Assembly (NCBI GenBank): GCA_963580285.1
Contig: OY757017.1
Span: 13,590,538-13,654,537 of the forward strand
Reading direction: 5' to 3'
From: Lucinisca nassula
Lineage: Eukaryota; Mollusca; Bivalvia; Lucinida; Lucinidae
Length of the DNA: 64,000 bases
Notes under the pieces: generated by a model
The model's database searches: none
What the model was told of the DNA's origin: nothing
What the model saw: the letters and a program-made list of their open reading frames with translations, nothing else
Part shown: positions 53,425 through 63,866 of the stretch, piece by piece
Layout of the letters: every line of letters starts with the position of its first letter
Position numbering within the stretch: the first letter of the stretch is position 1
Translations under genes and position numbers: made by a program

Positions 53425-54117
53425 ATCACACAGTGAGTGCACGCGATCTTGCATTAACAATCATCCAGACAGTCTGGTAAACACAGCGTTAGTGCACGCG
53501 GTCTTGCATTAACAATCATCCAGACAATTTGGTAAACACAGCGTTAGTGCACCCGGTCTTGCATTAACAATCATCCAGGCGATCTGGTAAACACTGCGTG
53601 AATGCACGCGGTCTTACATTAACAATCATCCAGACAATCTGGTAAACACAGTGTTAGTGCACGCGGTCTTGCATTTACAATCATCCATACAATCTGGTAA
53701 ATACAGCGTGAGTGCACGCGGTCTTGCATTAACAATCATCCAGACAATCTGGTAAACACAACGTTAGTGCACGCGGTCTTGTATTAACAATCATCCATAC
53801 AATCTGGTAAATACAGCGTGAGTGCACGCGGTCTTGCATTAACAATCATCCAGACAATCTGGTAAATACAGCATGAGTGCACGCGGTCTTGTATTAACAA
53901 TCATCCATACAATCTGGTAAATACAGCGTGAGTGCACGCGGTCTTGCATTAACAATCATCCAAACAATCTGGTAAATACAGTGTGAGTGCACGCGGTCTT
54001 GCATTAACAATCATCCAGACAATCTGGTAAATACAGCATGAGTACACGCGGTCTTGCATTAACAATCATCCAGACAATCTGGTAAACACAGCGTAAGTGC
54101 ACGCGGTCTTGCATTAA
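53425..54117 (-). repeat. 55-bp tandem satellite, about 12-13 units
   Basis: Unit of 55 bp with AATCTGGTAAACACAGCGT, AGTGCACGCGGTCTTGCATT and AACAATCATCCAGAC. Units differ by a few substitutions (AATACA/AACACA, TTAG/TGAG). The array ends in TTAATTAAGGCGTAAC and the family body. A broken continuation is at 54640-54830. Confidence 0.9.
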
Positions 54118-54600
54118 TTAAGGCGTAACTATACCAAATTTAGTGACACAGAGGCCTTTCTGATATTTAATTTTCATCAGTGTGTCTCAACCCCAAAATT
54201 TTGAAACCGAAACGGATGACGGACAAGACCCGGCAAACACAGCACACCCACCTCCGAGCTACACCGACCGACGTAGCTCATGAGACAGGTCAACTGGAGG
54301 CATCAGGCAAGAGACGCCCACCCGCGGACTTATAGGCGTCCCCAACCGAGCCAACATCAGCAAACATGGCCCACGCTCCACCCAAGTCCCGGGCATCAGG
54401 AAGGAGACGTCCAAAGTAGCGAGACTTACAAAATTGAAATATTACAAAAAGTGGCAACCAAATCCGCTAAGATGCATGTCCCACCTGACAAGTCAGTCTT
54501 AGTTTTAGAAAAATTAGAACTTTATACTGCAAAAATTAAATATATATTATAGCTATTTAAATCAGTACTTGAACACTGACGTCAACACCGCAGTATCAAC
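54117..54600 (-). mobile_element. Body of the 55-bp-array family, copy 3
   Basis: Same sequence as 2090-2520. On the minus strand the order is body, hammerhead-like motif (54186-54145), end module, then the 55-bp array. Short frames differ between copies and are not conserved. Confidence 0.75.
54145..54186 (-). ncRNA. Hammerhead-like motif, family 2
   Basis: Outer stem GACACA/TGTGTC, CTGATGA (54180-54174), short hairpin region, GAAA (54160-54157), GGCC and TC. One change in helix II relative to the 2133-2174 copy. Same caveats apply: A.A at the first helix II pair. Confidence 0.42.
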
Positions 54601-54835
54601 CTCAGCTGTAAGGAACTGATACTGAGCTGATACTGAGCTTAACAATCATCAAATACAATCTGGTAAACACAGCGTGAGTACACGCGGTCTTGCATTATCA
54701 ATCATCCAGACAATCTGGTAAATACAGCGTTAGTGCACGCATTAACAATCATAATACAGCGTCAGGTCACGCATTCACAATCATCACATACAATCTGGTA
54801 AACACAGCGTCAATGTACGCGGTCTTGCAGTAAAA

Positions 54836-55082
54836 ATAATCGCGGTTCTAACGTGTACCTTCAATCTACATTCTGAGCAGAAGTTCTGCTCAAAATATAT
54901 ATAGTGGGTACACGATAGAACCGCGTCGATGAGGCGGTTCTAACCTGTACCATCAATCTACATTCTGAGCAGAAATAAGAAAAACATCACAATATTTCAT
55001 CTGAAAATTTTCGTGTTTTTTTTTTCGTTGTGTTTTTGGCGGTAAAATTTACTTTGTATTTGAATAGGCGTGTTTTCGTATT
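54836..55082 (+). mobile_element. MITE A, left end replaced by an extra hairpin arm
   Basis: Begins in a hairpin arm (GCGGTTCTAACGTGTACC), then a full hairpin at about 54903-54955, and ends GGCGTGTTTTCGTATT. The usual left third is missing. Confidence 0.8.
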
Positions 55083-55454
55083 GATAAGCACGGGCCTCAT
55101 GAGATGTGGAATACATGCAAAGATGAGACTGTTTCATACATACAAAAACTTTTTCGAGTCAACCGGACCACCAAGCGAACGTTTTCGTAATTGCGTTGCC
55201 TAGGGCTAATTACAAAGCAGACTGACATACTATAAATCGTACTTCACAAAAATGTGGTAAAACGCAAAAACATAAATAATAAAAAATAAAAAATACTTAA
55301 AAAAAAGCGAAAAGCGTATGTTGAATATAAAGGGCTTTCGATGTATTAACTGCAATCAATCGACTAGCCAATGGTCATGCGTAGAAAGCAAGGCAGGGTA
55401 GGGTAGAAATGGAGGGTGCCGGGTAAGATACGACTTTCTGTCCACTGTACAAAT

Positions 55455-55690
55455 GTCAAATATCTATATTTGGTATGCGAAATTATTTTTTTCCAAATAT
55501 TTTCACCTTTATTTGGCTCTAAGACATAGATTCTGAGTACCTTTTAGAACCGTCACAGTGAGGTAGTTCTAACGAGTGCCCACACATTATGCTTAGAGCA
55601 AAACTAAGTAAAAATATCACAATTTTTCATTTAAAAAATGTTGCATTTTGAGCATGAAAGAATTAGCTATATCGCGTGCTATGCTAATGA
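55455..55690 (+). mobile_element. MITE B-like remnant with degraded hairpin
   Basis: CTAAGACATAGATTCTGAGT, GTTCTAACGAGTGCCCACA and GAGCATGAAAGAATTAGCTA retain the order of MITE B, at low similarity. Confidence 0.55.
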
Positions 55691-55861
55691 CTTCCGGTCT
55701 GGTGGAAATGATATGAATAAGGCAATGTCTACACGACCAATCTCCCTGTTGAATTTTCACACTGTTAAATTCGACTATTACTTACTATTTCCATCGGATG
55801 GACAGGCTTTTGCATATTGTGTTTCAAATTTTACTAGTTTGATACGTGCAGAGGTTTCTGG

Positions 55862-55967
55862 TCAACTCGTATCTAAGTCAACTCGTACCGTAGTCAACTC
55901 GCATCTGTTTTTGGTCAACTTGTACCTTAGTCAACTCGTACCTAAGTCAACTCGTACCTTAGTTAAA
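55862..55967. repeat. 16-bp tandem repeat
   Basis: Six copies of GTCAACTCGTACCTWA, one with an inserted spacer. They follow a 60-codon stretch of the plus frame beginning at 55638, which I do not call a gene. Confidence 0.85.
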
Positions 55968-56291
55968 ATCTATTTTTGGATAAGTTGAACTTTGGTACAT
56001 ATACATAAGGTCAGCTTTACAGTCTGTTAAGACTACGTATCCGTTTCCGGACGACAAAGACGATATATAGTGTGTGCATTACGAAAAACACACCATGCGC
56101 TAAAATGGCGCCTTTCTCATGCGTAAAATATATTTTGATACCTGAATTCGAGAAGACAGTATGGAACTCGACAGTGCGTGACCGTATGGACACAGCGTTA
56201 AGGTTATGTTTTTTAGTTCCCTTGGAAAACATACATGTGTTTTGTAGGTTTACGTTTGAATCGCTTCCTTCCTGGAATAATGATTGCCAAA

Positions 56292-56635
56292 TACAGTCGA
56301 ACGTCCATGGCTCGAACACAGATACCTCGTTTTCTATGGCACAGTTGAATCCGTTCTTGAGTCCAGAGGGAATTTCTCTACACAAGGAATAGTGAGGGAA
56401 AATTAACGATATTGTCATCTTTTATCTTGCAAATGTATGCTGTGTGTACTCATTAGAATCGCCTAAATGGGGCGATTCTAATGAGTACACACAACATATA
56501 TTTATATTATAGAACACCGAACAGAAGTCTAAAATTATCCCCGTAATGTCTCCTGTAAGTAGCCATCAGTGGCTCGAACTATCCCTGTCTCGAACAGATT
56601 TTCGTGAGTGTTCGAGCCATAGAAGTTCGACTGTA
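56292..56635. mobile_element. MITE C, pogo/Tigger-like, next to the TRIM-like stop codon
   Basis: TACAGTCGAACGTCCATGGC at the left and GAGCCATAGAAGTTCGACTG then TA at the right. The central hairpin (about 56440-56500) is the shared module in variant form. The right end lies five bases from the stop codon of the gene at 56641. Confidence 0.85.
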
Positions 56636-56640
56636 TTCAG

Positions 56641-58459
56641 CTAACATAACTGAAAACGCATAATGTTATCGGTATCGTCTATAGAAACATACAAGCTATC
56701 AGTTGAACCGTCATACAGTACAGACCTTGGCTGACCACCCAGTTCGTTATACGACAAAAGCATTTTGCACTGCTTTAAATCTGCCGACCAGATCACAGTA
56801 CACTTCCTTCGTCTGGAGGTTGCAGACGTAGATGTTACCGTCATCGTCACTGGTTAAACCATGTGGCTTTGTTTGACCAACGTGTTCTATTCTAGTGACT
56901 TTGCCATTCGTTGCATTAAGCATTGTCAATCTGTTTTTTCCCCAGTCGGAGACAATGATGTTTGTTTTACCATTCGTTATATTATATGTTACGGCAAATG
57001 GATATTCAAACGCAGTTCGTTCCCTGGTATCCACTGATGTAAACCAGAGTTCTTGACCACTCAAGTCTAACATTTTCACACAAGCCGGTGTGCCCCATCC
57101 TACGACAATAAAGTTGCATCCACACCGCGCAAAAGCAACTGCCGCATGTCCAAGAAGTACACTCCTCTGTAGAGACAGTCCTCTTTGCCTCGAAATATTC
57201 AACATATGGAGAAACCCATCATCCGTACAAACTGCTGCTATTAACTGATTAATAACTGCGACGGTGGTAGGAGAATTTGGAAAGCTTAGACATGAAAGGA
57301 TTTTGTTTTCTGTTGAAACTGCTATGACTTTTTTATTTTTCCCTTCCGCGAGAATAATTGTTCCATCATCTGTTTTGTCTAAACCCGAGACTACACAGTT
57401 GGTGTTTGAAATTTTCAGGCTTTGTGATGTTTTCGTCGTTATTCGTAGTATATCTCGTTTTTTCAGTGTTGTATCTTTCGTTTCAGGACCAAAACGCTGA
57501 GGAAAATCTACTTCCGGCAATGACGAAAATAGCTGTAATTTAGTGAGATTTTCTTTTACTTCGCCCAGCTGACAGCTATTTGACAGGAATGCTAACGCTG
57601 CTTTATTGGCTATGAATGTTGTCTGGGGCTTCTGTAATTGAATATTTATATTTTCAAGTTCACGTTTACACCTTCGGGCACTTGCAGCACATTCGTGTAA
57701 CCTAATAAAAGTATTTTCCTCACATGCCTTATCCGCGTCCTTACTAATGCCAGAAACTGTCTTATCTATCCAGTGGTGAATGTCAGTTACCAATGATAAA
57801 TTATCAGACAGTAATGACGTGTTGCTATTGCTACCTTCATCTATTTTTGTAATCAAATCTGAGTACCGTTCTTGGGTTTGTGCAATTATCTTATCCCGTA
57901 TATCTGTCAATTCTTTCTTCATCAATATTCTACTGGCTTCCGATTCGTCAATGCTACATTTGATTGTTGAGGACGAAGCTTTTAAAGTTTCTTGAATATT
58001 AATAAGAGCATCTTTTAACTGTTTGACATCTGTCGCGCCGACATGGTCACAAAGATTAGATATGCTTGTTGTGCCACAAAGCGCATGCGTAGTCTTCATG
58101 CATTCGCTGCATACAAAACTATTGTGATCAGGACAAAAATGATCGCTATCTGTCCCAACATGGATATTGCAGTTTGGATATTTCACAGGTTTTTCGGTCT
58201 GTGTTTTGGGCATTCTGGTACCACCTTTAATTATGTGATTTCTAGTAGCTGGTATTTTGTCATGCGTATTGATACAAGACTTACACATAAAAGCGTTGCA
58301 GTCAGGACAGAAGCCTTCAGCTTTCAGTATCTTTCCATCTTCATTACAAAGCTCACAGCTATAACTACCTTCTTGGCTCGCATTCTCTTGTGATATTGGG
58401 AACAAACTTTCTCCACCCTCCGCTCCATATACGCGACCATCATCCAATGATTCGGACAT
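56641..58459 (-). pseudogene. TRIM-like B-box / propeller protein, intronless, single frameshift near the 3' end
   Basis: From ATG at 58459 an open frame of 570 codons runs to 56747. Residues 35-75 form B-box 1 (C35, C38, C51, C54, C59, C62, H66, H75); residues 97-128 form B-box 2 (C97, H100, C109, H112, C117, C120, H125, C128). No RING precedes them. Residues about 145-300 are coiled coil; about 350 onward is an NHL-like propeller (blocks DDGTIILAEG, NIIVSDWGKN, GLTSDDDGNIYVCN). Near 56803 one extra base shifts the frame: the 570-codon reading ends in an unrelated run, whereas the next frame continues in family style (LLSYNELGGQPRSVLYDG, ending MRFQLC at a TAG at 56641). Bivalves have large families of such intronless genes, proposed to act in signalling or immunity. 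It could be a young pseudogene, an allele or a sequencing error. MITEs lie on both sides. Confidence 0.85.
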
Positions 58460-58554
58460 CCTGTCATCAAATCAATTTTGGTGACCTTAAATATATAGAG
58501 GATATTTAGTTTGTTTGAGATGAACATAAAAAGTATTTCATCGAGTGTGTTGAA

Positions 58555-59320
58555 AATATCAGTATTTTCACGAGTGCGAAGCACGAGTTAAAATGCTGAT
58601 GTTATCAACACACGAGATGAAATATGTTTTATATTTATCGAGAAAAAAGTAAATTTTCTTTTTGTTTTATACTATTTTAGGACACTTACTGAAATATTAA
58701 ATTTTCATTCTTTTATCTGAATACTTTTACAATGTTTTTAAATACCGCTGAAAAGTATTTATTTCGTTTAAAATACATTGTTATTACTGTAAATGTATCA
58801 AGACCTCCTAGATGTTTTAAATGTAGTCTTGCCAAGTTGTATAAATATGTATATATTGTACAGTCACATTGTTCATAAATTGTATTTGATTGTTTTAGAT
58901 ATAGAGGACCATATGTTAGATAAGTAATTGCATTGCTTAATATGTAATCCTCTTTAAATAAAGACGTTACTATTATTATTATTATTATTATTGATCAATC
59001 GGATATTACGTCACACTTTTTGACTTGGTTATGACGTTACAACTGTCAGTTTCATAAAAAAATAGATCGCCATTTTGAATACAGCATTTTTACAGTACAA
59101 AAAGTGCTTTTCAAGGTATTTTACAGAATTATTTTATAGATAACACATACGAATTTTGGCGAGAAAAGTAGTCCGGGCTGCTACTGTGAAATAACACGGT
59201 AATGTTAATTTCACACTGAAAATATTTATATTTTCAAACTGTGAAATTATCAGTTATATTTGTTTCAGATATGCATTGATTTCACTGCTATGTATAAAAT
59301 AAAATAAGATACATCAAAAC
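58555..59320 (+). mobile_element. MITE H copy 2, split by a LINE 3' end
   Basis: AACACACGAGATGAAATATG at the left; GGCGAGAAAAGTAGTCCGGG, ATAACACGGTAATGTTAATT and CAGATATGCATTGATTTCAC at the right, the reverse of 33770-34205. The hairpin TCACGAGTGCGAAGCACGAG lies at about 58570. 58725-58992 is foreign (LINE end). Confidence 0.75.
58725..58992 (+). mobile_element. LINE-type 3' UTR with (ATT)n tail
   Basis: AATGTAATCCTC-type end with TTTAAATAAAGACG and then ACTATTATTATTATTATT. No ORF2 remains. It sits inside MITE H, about 270 bp upstream of the TRIM-like start codon. Confidence 0.6.
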
Positions 59321-59591
59321 AGCAAGTCCGTGATACTCTTCAAGAGGAAAGCCAAATTTTACAAGCGCATACATTATTTCCGTATCCTCGCACAAAAGAT
59401 AAGTGATGAGAACATGTTATAACTGTCCTATGACTGGCACCAACAATCTATGTCTGCAGCAGAGGTATAGAATAAAAGTAAATCGTCAGAAAAATACAGT
59501 TTTAGAGCCATTTAAAATAGCCTTATCTCACAAGTGTTTGTTGTCATAATGAATAAACGGCACCTGAAGTTATTGAAGTTAGAATGAAACT

Positions 59592-59872
59592 AATCACGAA
59601 AACACGCCTATATAATTTTGACCCCCTTGAACCCCACTTTTATATAGTAAAATTGGGGTTAACAGGGGTAAGCCTTATTTTTCTTATTTCTTCTCTAAAA
59701 TATAGATTGTGTGTACTCGTTAGAACCGCCTCGATGAGGCGGTTCTAACAAGTACTCACAATCTATATCGTGAGCAGAAATAAGAAAAATATCACAATTT
59801 TTCAATTCAAAATTTTCATTTTTTTCGGCGATTAAGGTTACAATGTATTTGTATAGGCGTGTTTTCGTAATG
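59592..59872 (+). mobile_element. MITE A, best-preserved copy
   Basis: AATCACGAAAACACGCCTAT at the left, GTATAGGCGTGTTTTCGTAA at the right, and a near-perfect central hairpin at 59700-59768. 281 bp. Confidence 0.9.
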
Positions 59873-59929
59873 GTAACATGCAAATATATGCCACAGGGTC
59901 ATGGCCAATTTATTGACTGTTTACGAAAT

Positions 59930-60195
59930 AGATCAGCTCTAGCAGTGATTTATCTAGTAACAAATCACAGTTTGGAGGTCAGTTGTAAAACAGATCAAAT
60001 ATTAAACGAGCGCGTAGCACGAGTGATTTTGCTACTTAAAATTGACCAATAAACTGTGATTTACTTACAACTGACCGACAAATTACACTCTAGAGCTGGT
60101 TTATTTCGGTTATTACATACTAAAAGTCGAAAATACTTTGTTGGTGCCTTCAAATTCTCCCAACTTTTGGCCATTATTAGAAGAAATTTACTGTA
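59930..60195. mobile_element. MITE E, second copy
   Basis: ATAGATCAGCTCTAGCAGTG at the left, TCTAGAGCTGGTTTATTTCG at the right, centre AACGAGCGCGTAGCACGAG. The right flank AATTCTCCCAACTTTTGGCC is the inverse of the left flank of the copy at 47705. Confidence 0.8.
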
Positions 60196-60199
60196 TTAC

Positions 60200-61105
60200 A
60201 CACATGTGTGTTCTATGACATAGAGGATCTAACATGATTGCTCATGTATTATTGAATTTATTAAACGAGTTGAGGAAAATGGATAAAATGCGAGGCTTTA
60301 CCGAGCATTTTATCCCTTTTCTTCAACGAGTTTAATAAATTCAATAATACATGAGCACGGATGTAAGATTCAATTTATCATATGACATTCAAAACGCATT
60401 TTATTCACGATTGTTCAACGAAACTGTCAATTTTCCGCCATAAGTAAACGCGACGTCGTTAAGGCGATTTACATGTAACGTTACGGGACGAATCTAGCTA
60501 ATTTCTATATATAATCCACTAGTGGATTACCGAATTTATTGCATGGCGCTATTTCACGGCCAGACGCGACGCGATATGATAAAATTGTTTTGACGTGAGA
60601 AAATGACGTTTTACCGTCTAATGTCATAGAATCTACGAGTGACGTCATAAACCAGCGATTTTTGGTGGCACGCTTTTCTTCTAAAAAGTGCATGGCCCCT
60701 CTGGAGCATCGACGCACTTGCCGCATAATAAATCACAGCTCCTTTTCATTGTCTATTTAGGCGCGCTGTGTTAGAATTCTAATAAAACCAGGGCACGGCA
60801 AAACCTACAAAAACATTATTGTGACCATATCAGCATTAATCATATGACGTCGTTGATAAGCAGTGGATAACGTCGTATAATAAAACTCGTATGACCACAC
60901 GTGTAATAACACTTAGGTGGGATTAAGCAACGTCAAGACGACGTCCATGTCAACCGGGCATTTTTGTGTAAGATGTGTCAAATTTGAAGGCGATAAAATC
61001 CAATTTAAAACTGTCATATGTTAAACAGAATCTTACACTCATGGTCATTTCATTCATATGAAATGACCACTCGTGTAAGATCCTCTATATGTAACATGTG
61101 TGTAT
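60200..61105. mobile_element. Composite palindromic element (MITE F plus MITE G)
   Basis: CACATGTGTGTTCTATGACA and GAGGATCTAACATG at the left are mirrored by GTAAGATCCTCTATATGTAA and CATGTGTGTATGG at the right. Inside are a MITE F copy (60225-60600) and an inverted MITE G copy (60835-61090). Confidence 0.65.
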
Positions 61106-61329
61106 GGACAAAAATCACTTATGCCTCTCTTGATAGCCAAGATACTAAAGAAGAACAGCGGATGTGCAGGCTGATCTGAGGTGCGTTCAACAACGAGGGC
61201 GCTCGATACGTTCTGTAAGCAACAAAGTGAGCACTCGGCGGGCGCCCGCTTTTTTGAACGCACCTCTGTCCTTGTAATCATGAAGGTTTTTGTCATTTGT
61301 CGGCTCATTGCATTTGAAGATTGCTGCAA

Positions 61330-62310
61330 CTGTTTTGGTTCTATAAAAATAGAAGTGGAGGCAATGATCAGAAATCGATACAATTAACCCACAGCTCCCA
61401 TCAGAGACACCAAAGGGAAAGAAACACAAACATGAAGCAACAGACCCCAACGGAAACACCAACAGCGGAAAGCCAAAAGGACAGTTACTTTCCCACCAAA
61501 TGGCCAAAAGGCTATCCAATATAAAATTAAGCGACAAAAACCCAAAGGCAAACCCACGACAGAAGAACCGCCATGGAACCGTCAGCGCAAACGAATATTC
61601 CACTTGGGGGGTGGGGGGGTGGGTTTGCTTTAATCGATTTTACATGGCCACAATCCTCGCCCTTACTTCCGTCGCGATTAAGACAAATATTATGTTCAGT
61701 CCGCATGAAGGCCTCCTAACTCATCAGTGCAACATCTCCGTGAACACAAAAATTAAACAACCACAGAGATGAAACAACGGTGAGGACTCGACAGCAAGAC
61801 AACTGAAATGCTGGAGCAAAAGAAAACCAACAGTTAGACTCCGATAGGCCCGACCAGAGACAGAGTATCAGATACCAACCAACATAAGCCTTTACGTTGG
61901 AACAGTCATAGAATCTGAGGCCTGACCCACCGGCGTGCAATTAAAGAGGGAAGCAAAGTTGTCAATCATGATTGGGTTAACTACCATGCATGCAGTCTGG
62001 CGTATAACATTTATATTTTACCCAATCTTTTTATATCGAAGAACGGAACGATTTTACGAAATTGGGTGCTGAAGTCATTGCGGTTATAATTTTTTTCTGT
62101 ATTTATATACTAAGTCACCATAAAATTCGGGTTCCGATAGACCGTCTTGCAGAAGAGATTTAAGTCCAATAATGAATTTTGAAATTAAATCAGAATGACG
62201 TCTATACAATTTTGAAAAGGCTTTACGTAGTTTATGGTACCGACAACCCTGATTAAGAAGTTTAGCCGTTAACAATTTATTACGAGTGTTGAGTCAGTTA
62301 CATGACTACA
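61330..62310 (-). pseudogene. Penelope-like RT fragment plus tail
   Basis: Tail at 61330-61980; RT from about 62310 down encodes NKLLTAKLLNQGCRYHKLRK, FYRR-like LYRRHSDLISKF and PEFYGDLVYKYRK, ending in the conserved ASDSMTV block at about 61900-61920. Frame changes near 62100. It lies head to head with the plus-strand copy at 62320. Confidence 0.75.
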
Positions 62311-62709
62311 CACTCTAGCTGTGCGCCTCTTGTTGCAGATGTTTTTATTTTGTTACGAGAGAGATTTCGTATTGTCTCTGTCTGCTGAAACTCAGGCTGT
62401 TGTAATTGATGCGTTTAATTCAGAGTCTAGTTATCTGGATGACAATTTATATTTTGAGCAGATGGTTGACAAGATGTATCCCCCTCAACTAAAACTGAAT
62501 AGGGCTAATTCTTTGGATACTGCATTTGGATCTGTCGGTCTCTAATTGTATAATCTCATCTAAGATATACGACAAATGGGAAGATTTTGACTTTAATAGT
62601 GTAAATCTCCCGTTCTTGTACGGGGATGTCCTCCGTTCTCCTTCATATGGAGTATATATATATATTTCTCAACTTCGTTTCGCTAGAATTTCATCTCATG
62701 TTGACGATT

Positions 62710-62938
62710 TCAACCCATTTACTACCCGAAACCCCATAACGGGTACCCTGGCAAACAGAGCAGGCCTAGATCAGACACCGCAGAACGCGGCGTCTGATCA
62801 GGGCCTCGACTGTTTGCTAAAAGTTCAGTCATTTTCCAAATAAATGTTGATGAAAATACAACCTGACACCCCTAATGTTTGAAATGAACTCCTGCTATAC
62901 ATAATGAGGAAGATTCCATTTAGTACAAAAAGGGTTAA
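62710..62938. mobile_element. piggyBac-like MITE in the RT relic
   Basis: TCAACCCATTTACTACCCG at the left and AAAAAGGGTTAA at the right; the left target base has decayed from TTAA to TCAA. The hairpin CAGACACCGCAGAACGCGG with GCGTCTGATC is the family centre. Confidence 0.8.
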
Positions 62939-63022
62939 TAATCACTGCTAAGCTTCTTCAACAGGGCTATCGGCATCATAAACTTAGTAAAGTATTTTCT
63001 ATACTTTATCGACGGCACTCAG

Positions 63023-63312
63023 AATGAGTTGATTTTGTTTGTTTGTATTGGACTTTAACGGTCCAGTCAACACTATTTTAGATCGTTTTTGAGCCGGTCC
63101 GTTTACCTATCCACACTTTTCCTGGGCAGGCTTATACGCCAGAGGTTTACCGGTACAGTGCACATTCTTTCACCAGAAACTGACAACTGCCCTTCTTGAA
63201 TCAGCGGAAGGGTGAGAATGACCGTAGAAAAGATGTCATGATCAATCTCCACGAGAGAATGTTGCCGACCCCGGTAGGAATCGAACCCGCGTCCTCCTGC
63301 TACCGAGACCGG
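63023..63312 (-). mobile_element. SINE A with damaged head
   Basis: TTGTATTGGACTTTAACGGT at the left (3' end). Body CTGACAACTGCCCTTCTTGA. At the right end box B complement GGAATCGAACCC is kept, but the stretch between the boxes is deleted up to CTACCGAGACCGG. Confidence 0.85.
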
Positions 63313-63725
63313 CCTGAACTAGTTGATAAATAAAGAGTTAGTTTATAGACACTTCTGGAACAGGGCTGATCCAAATCAGAGTTTTTCGGAGATTTGGTTA
63401 ATAAATTCCGAAAAATTACAAAGAAATCTGATTGGCAGAATCAATTCAAAAAGATAATTAAACGCCATAAAAGAATCAGGTACAATATAAGTATTATGTG
63501 TGTGCCGTGTGGCGGCCATAAAAAGTCTCCTCCCCGTGCACCGCCATAGGGCAGATTATATTTTCTTTTCATTGAGCCCATTTTTGTTGATTTGAACATC
63601 GAATATCGCTTAAGAACCTGTATGAAGAGACACAATAAAACCGAGTCCCCGATTTTCGTTCTTTTATGTGTTCTTTGTTTCCAAAAGCAACATTTTAGCT
63701 TCTTATTACGCGACAGCCAGCATGC

Positions 63726-63866
63726 CTAGTGAGGCGGTTCTAACGAGTGTTCACAATCTATATTTTGAGCAGAAATAAGAAACATATCACAAATTTTCGT
63801 CATAAAATGTTCTTTTTTACGGCGATAAAGGTGGCAATGTATTTGTATAGGCGTGTTTTCGTAATG
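63726..63866 (+). mobile_element. MITE A, right half
   Basis: Starts inside the hairpin (GAGGCGGTTCTAACGAGTG), then AGCAGAAATAAGAAACATAT and the terminal GGCGTGTTTTCGTAATG. Confidence 0.85.

Larger units (their letters stand above)
62320..63500 (+). pseudogene. Penelope-like RT of a diverged subfamily with two nested insertions
   Basis: RT pieces: 62335-62550 (FLFCYERDFVLSLSAETQ, then SSYLDDNLYFEQMVDKMYPP with the YLDD catalytic box), 62550-62709 (SSKIYDKWEDFDFNSVNLPF, PSYGVYI), 62940-63020 (LLQQGYRHHKLSKVFS in a shifted frame), 63313-63500 (FGDLVNKFRKI in one frame, then WQNQFKKIIKRHKRIRYN). A TTAA-type MITE (62710-62938) and a SINE A (63023-63312) split it. It differs from the other copies at many positions, so it is a separate subfamily. 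Confidence 0.78.

Noticed and set aside
58324..58584. Alternative 86-codon frame overlapping the TRIM-like start
   Set aside because: Shadow frame of the gene on the same strand; the B-box cysteines lie in the 58459 frame.
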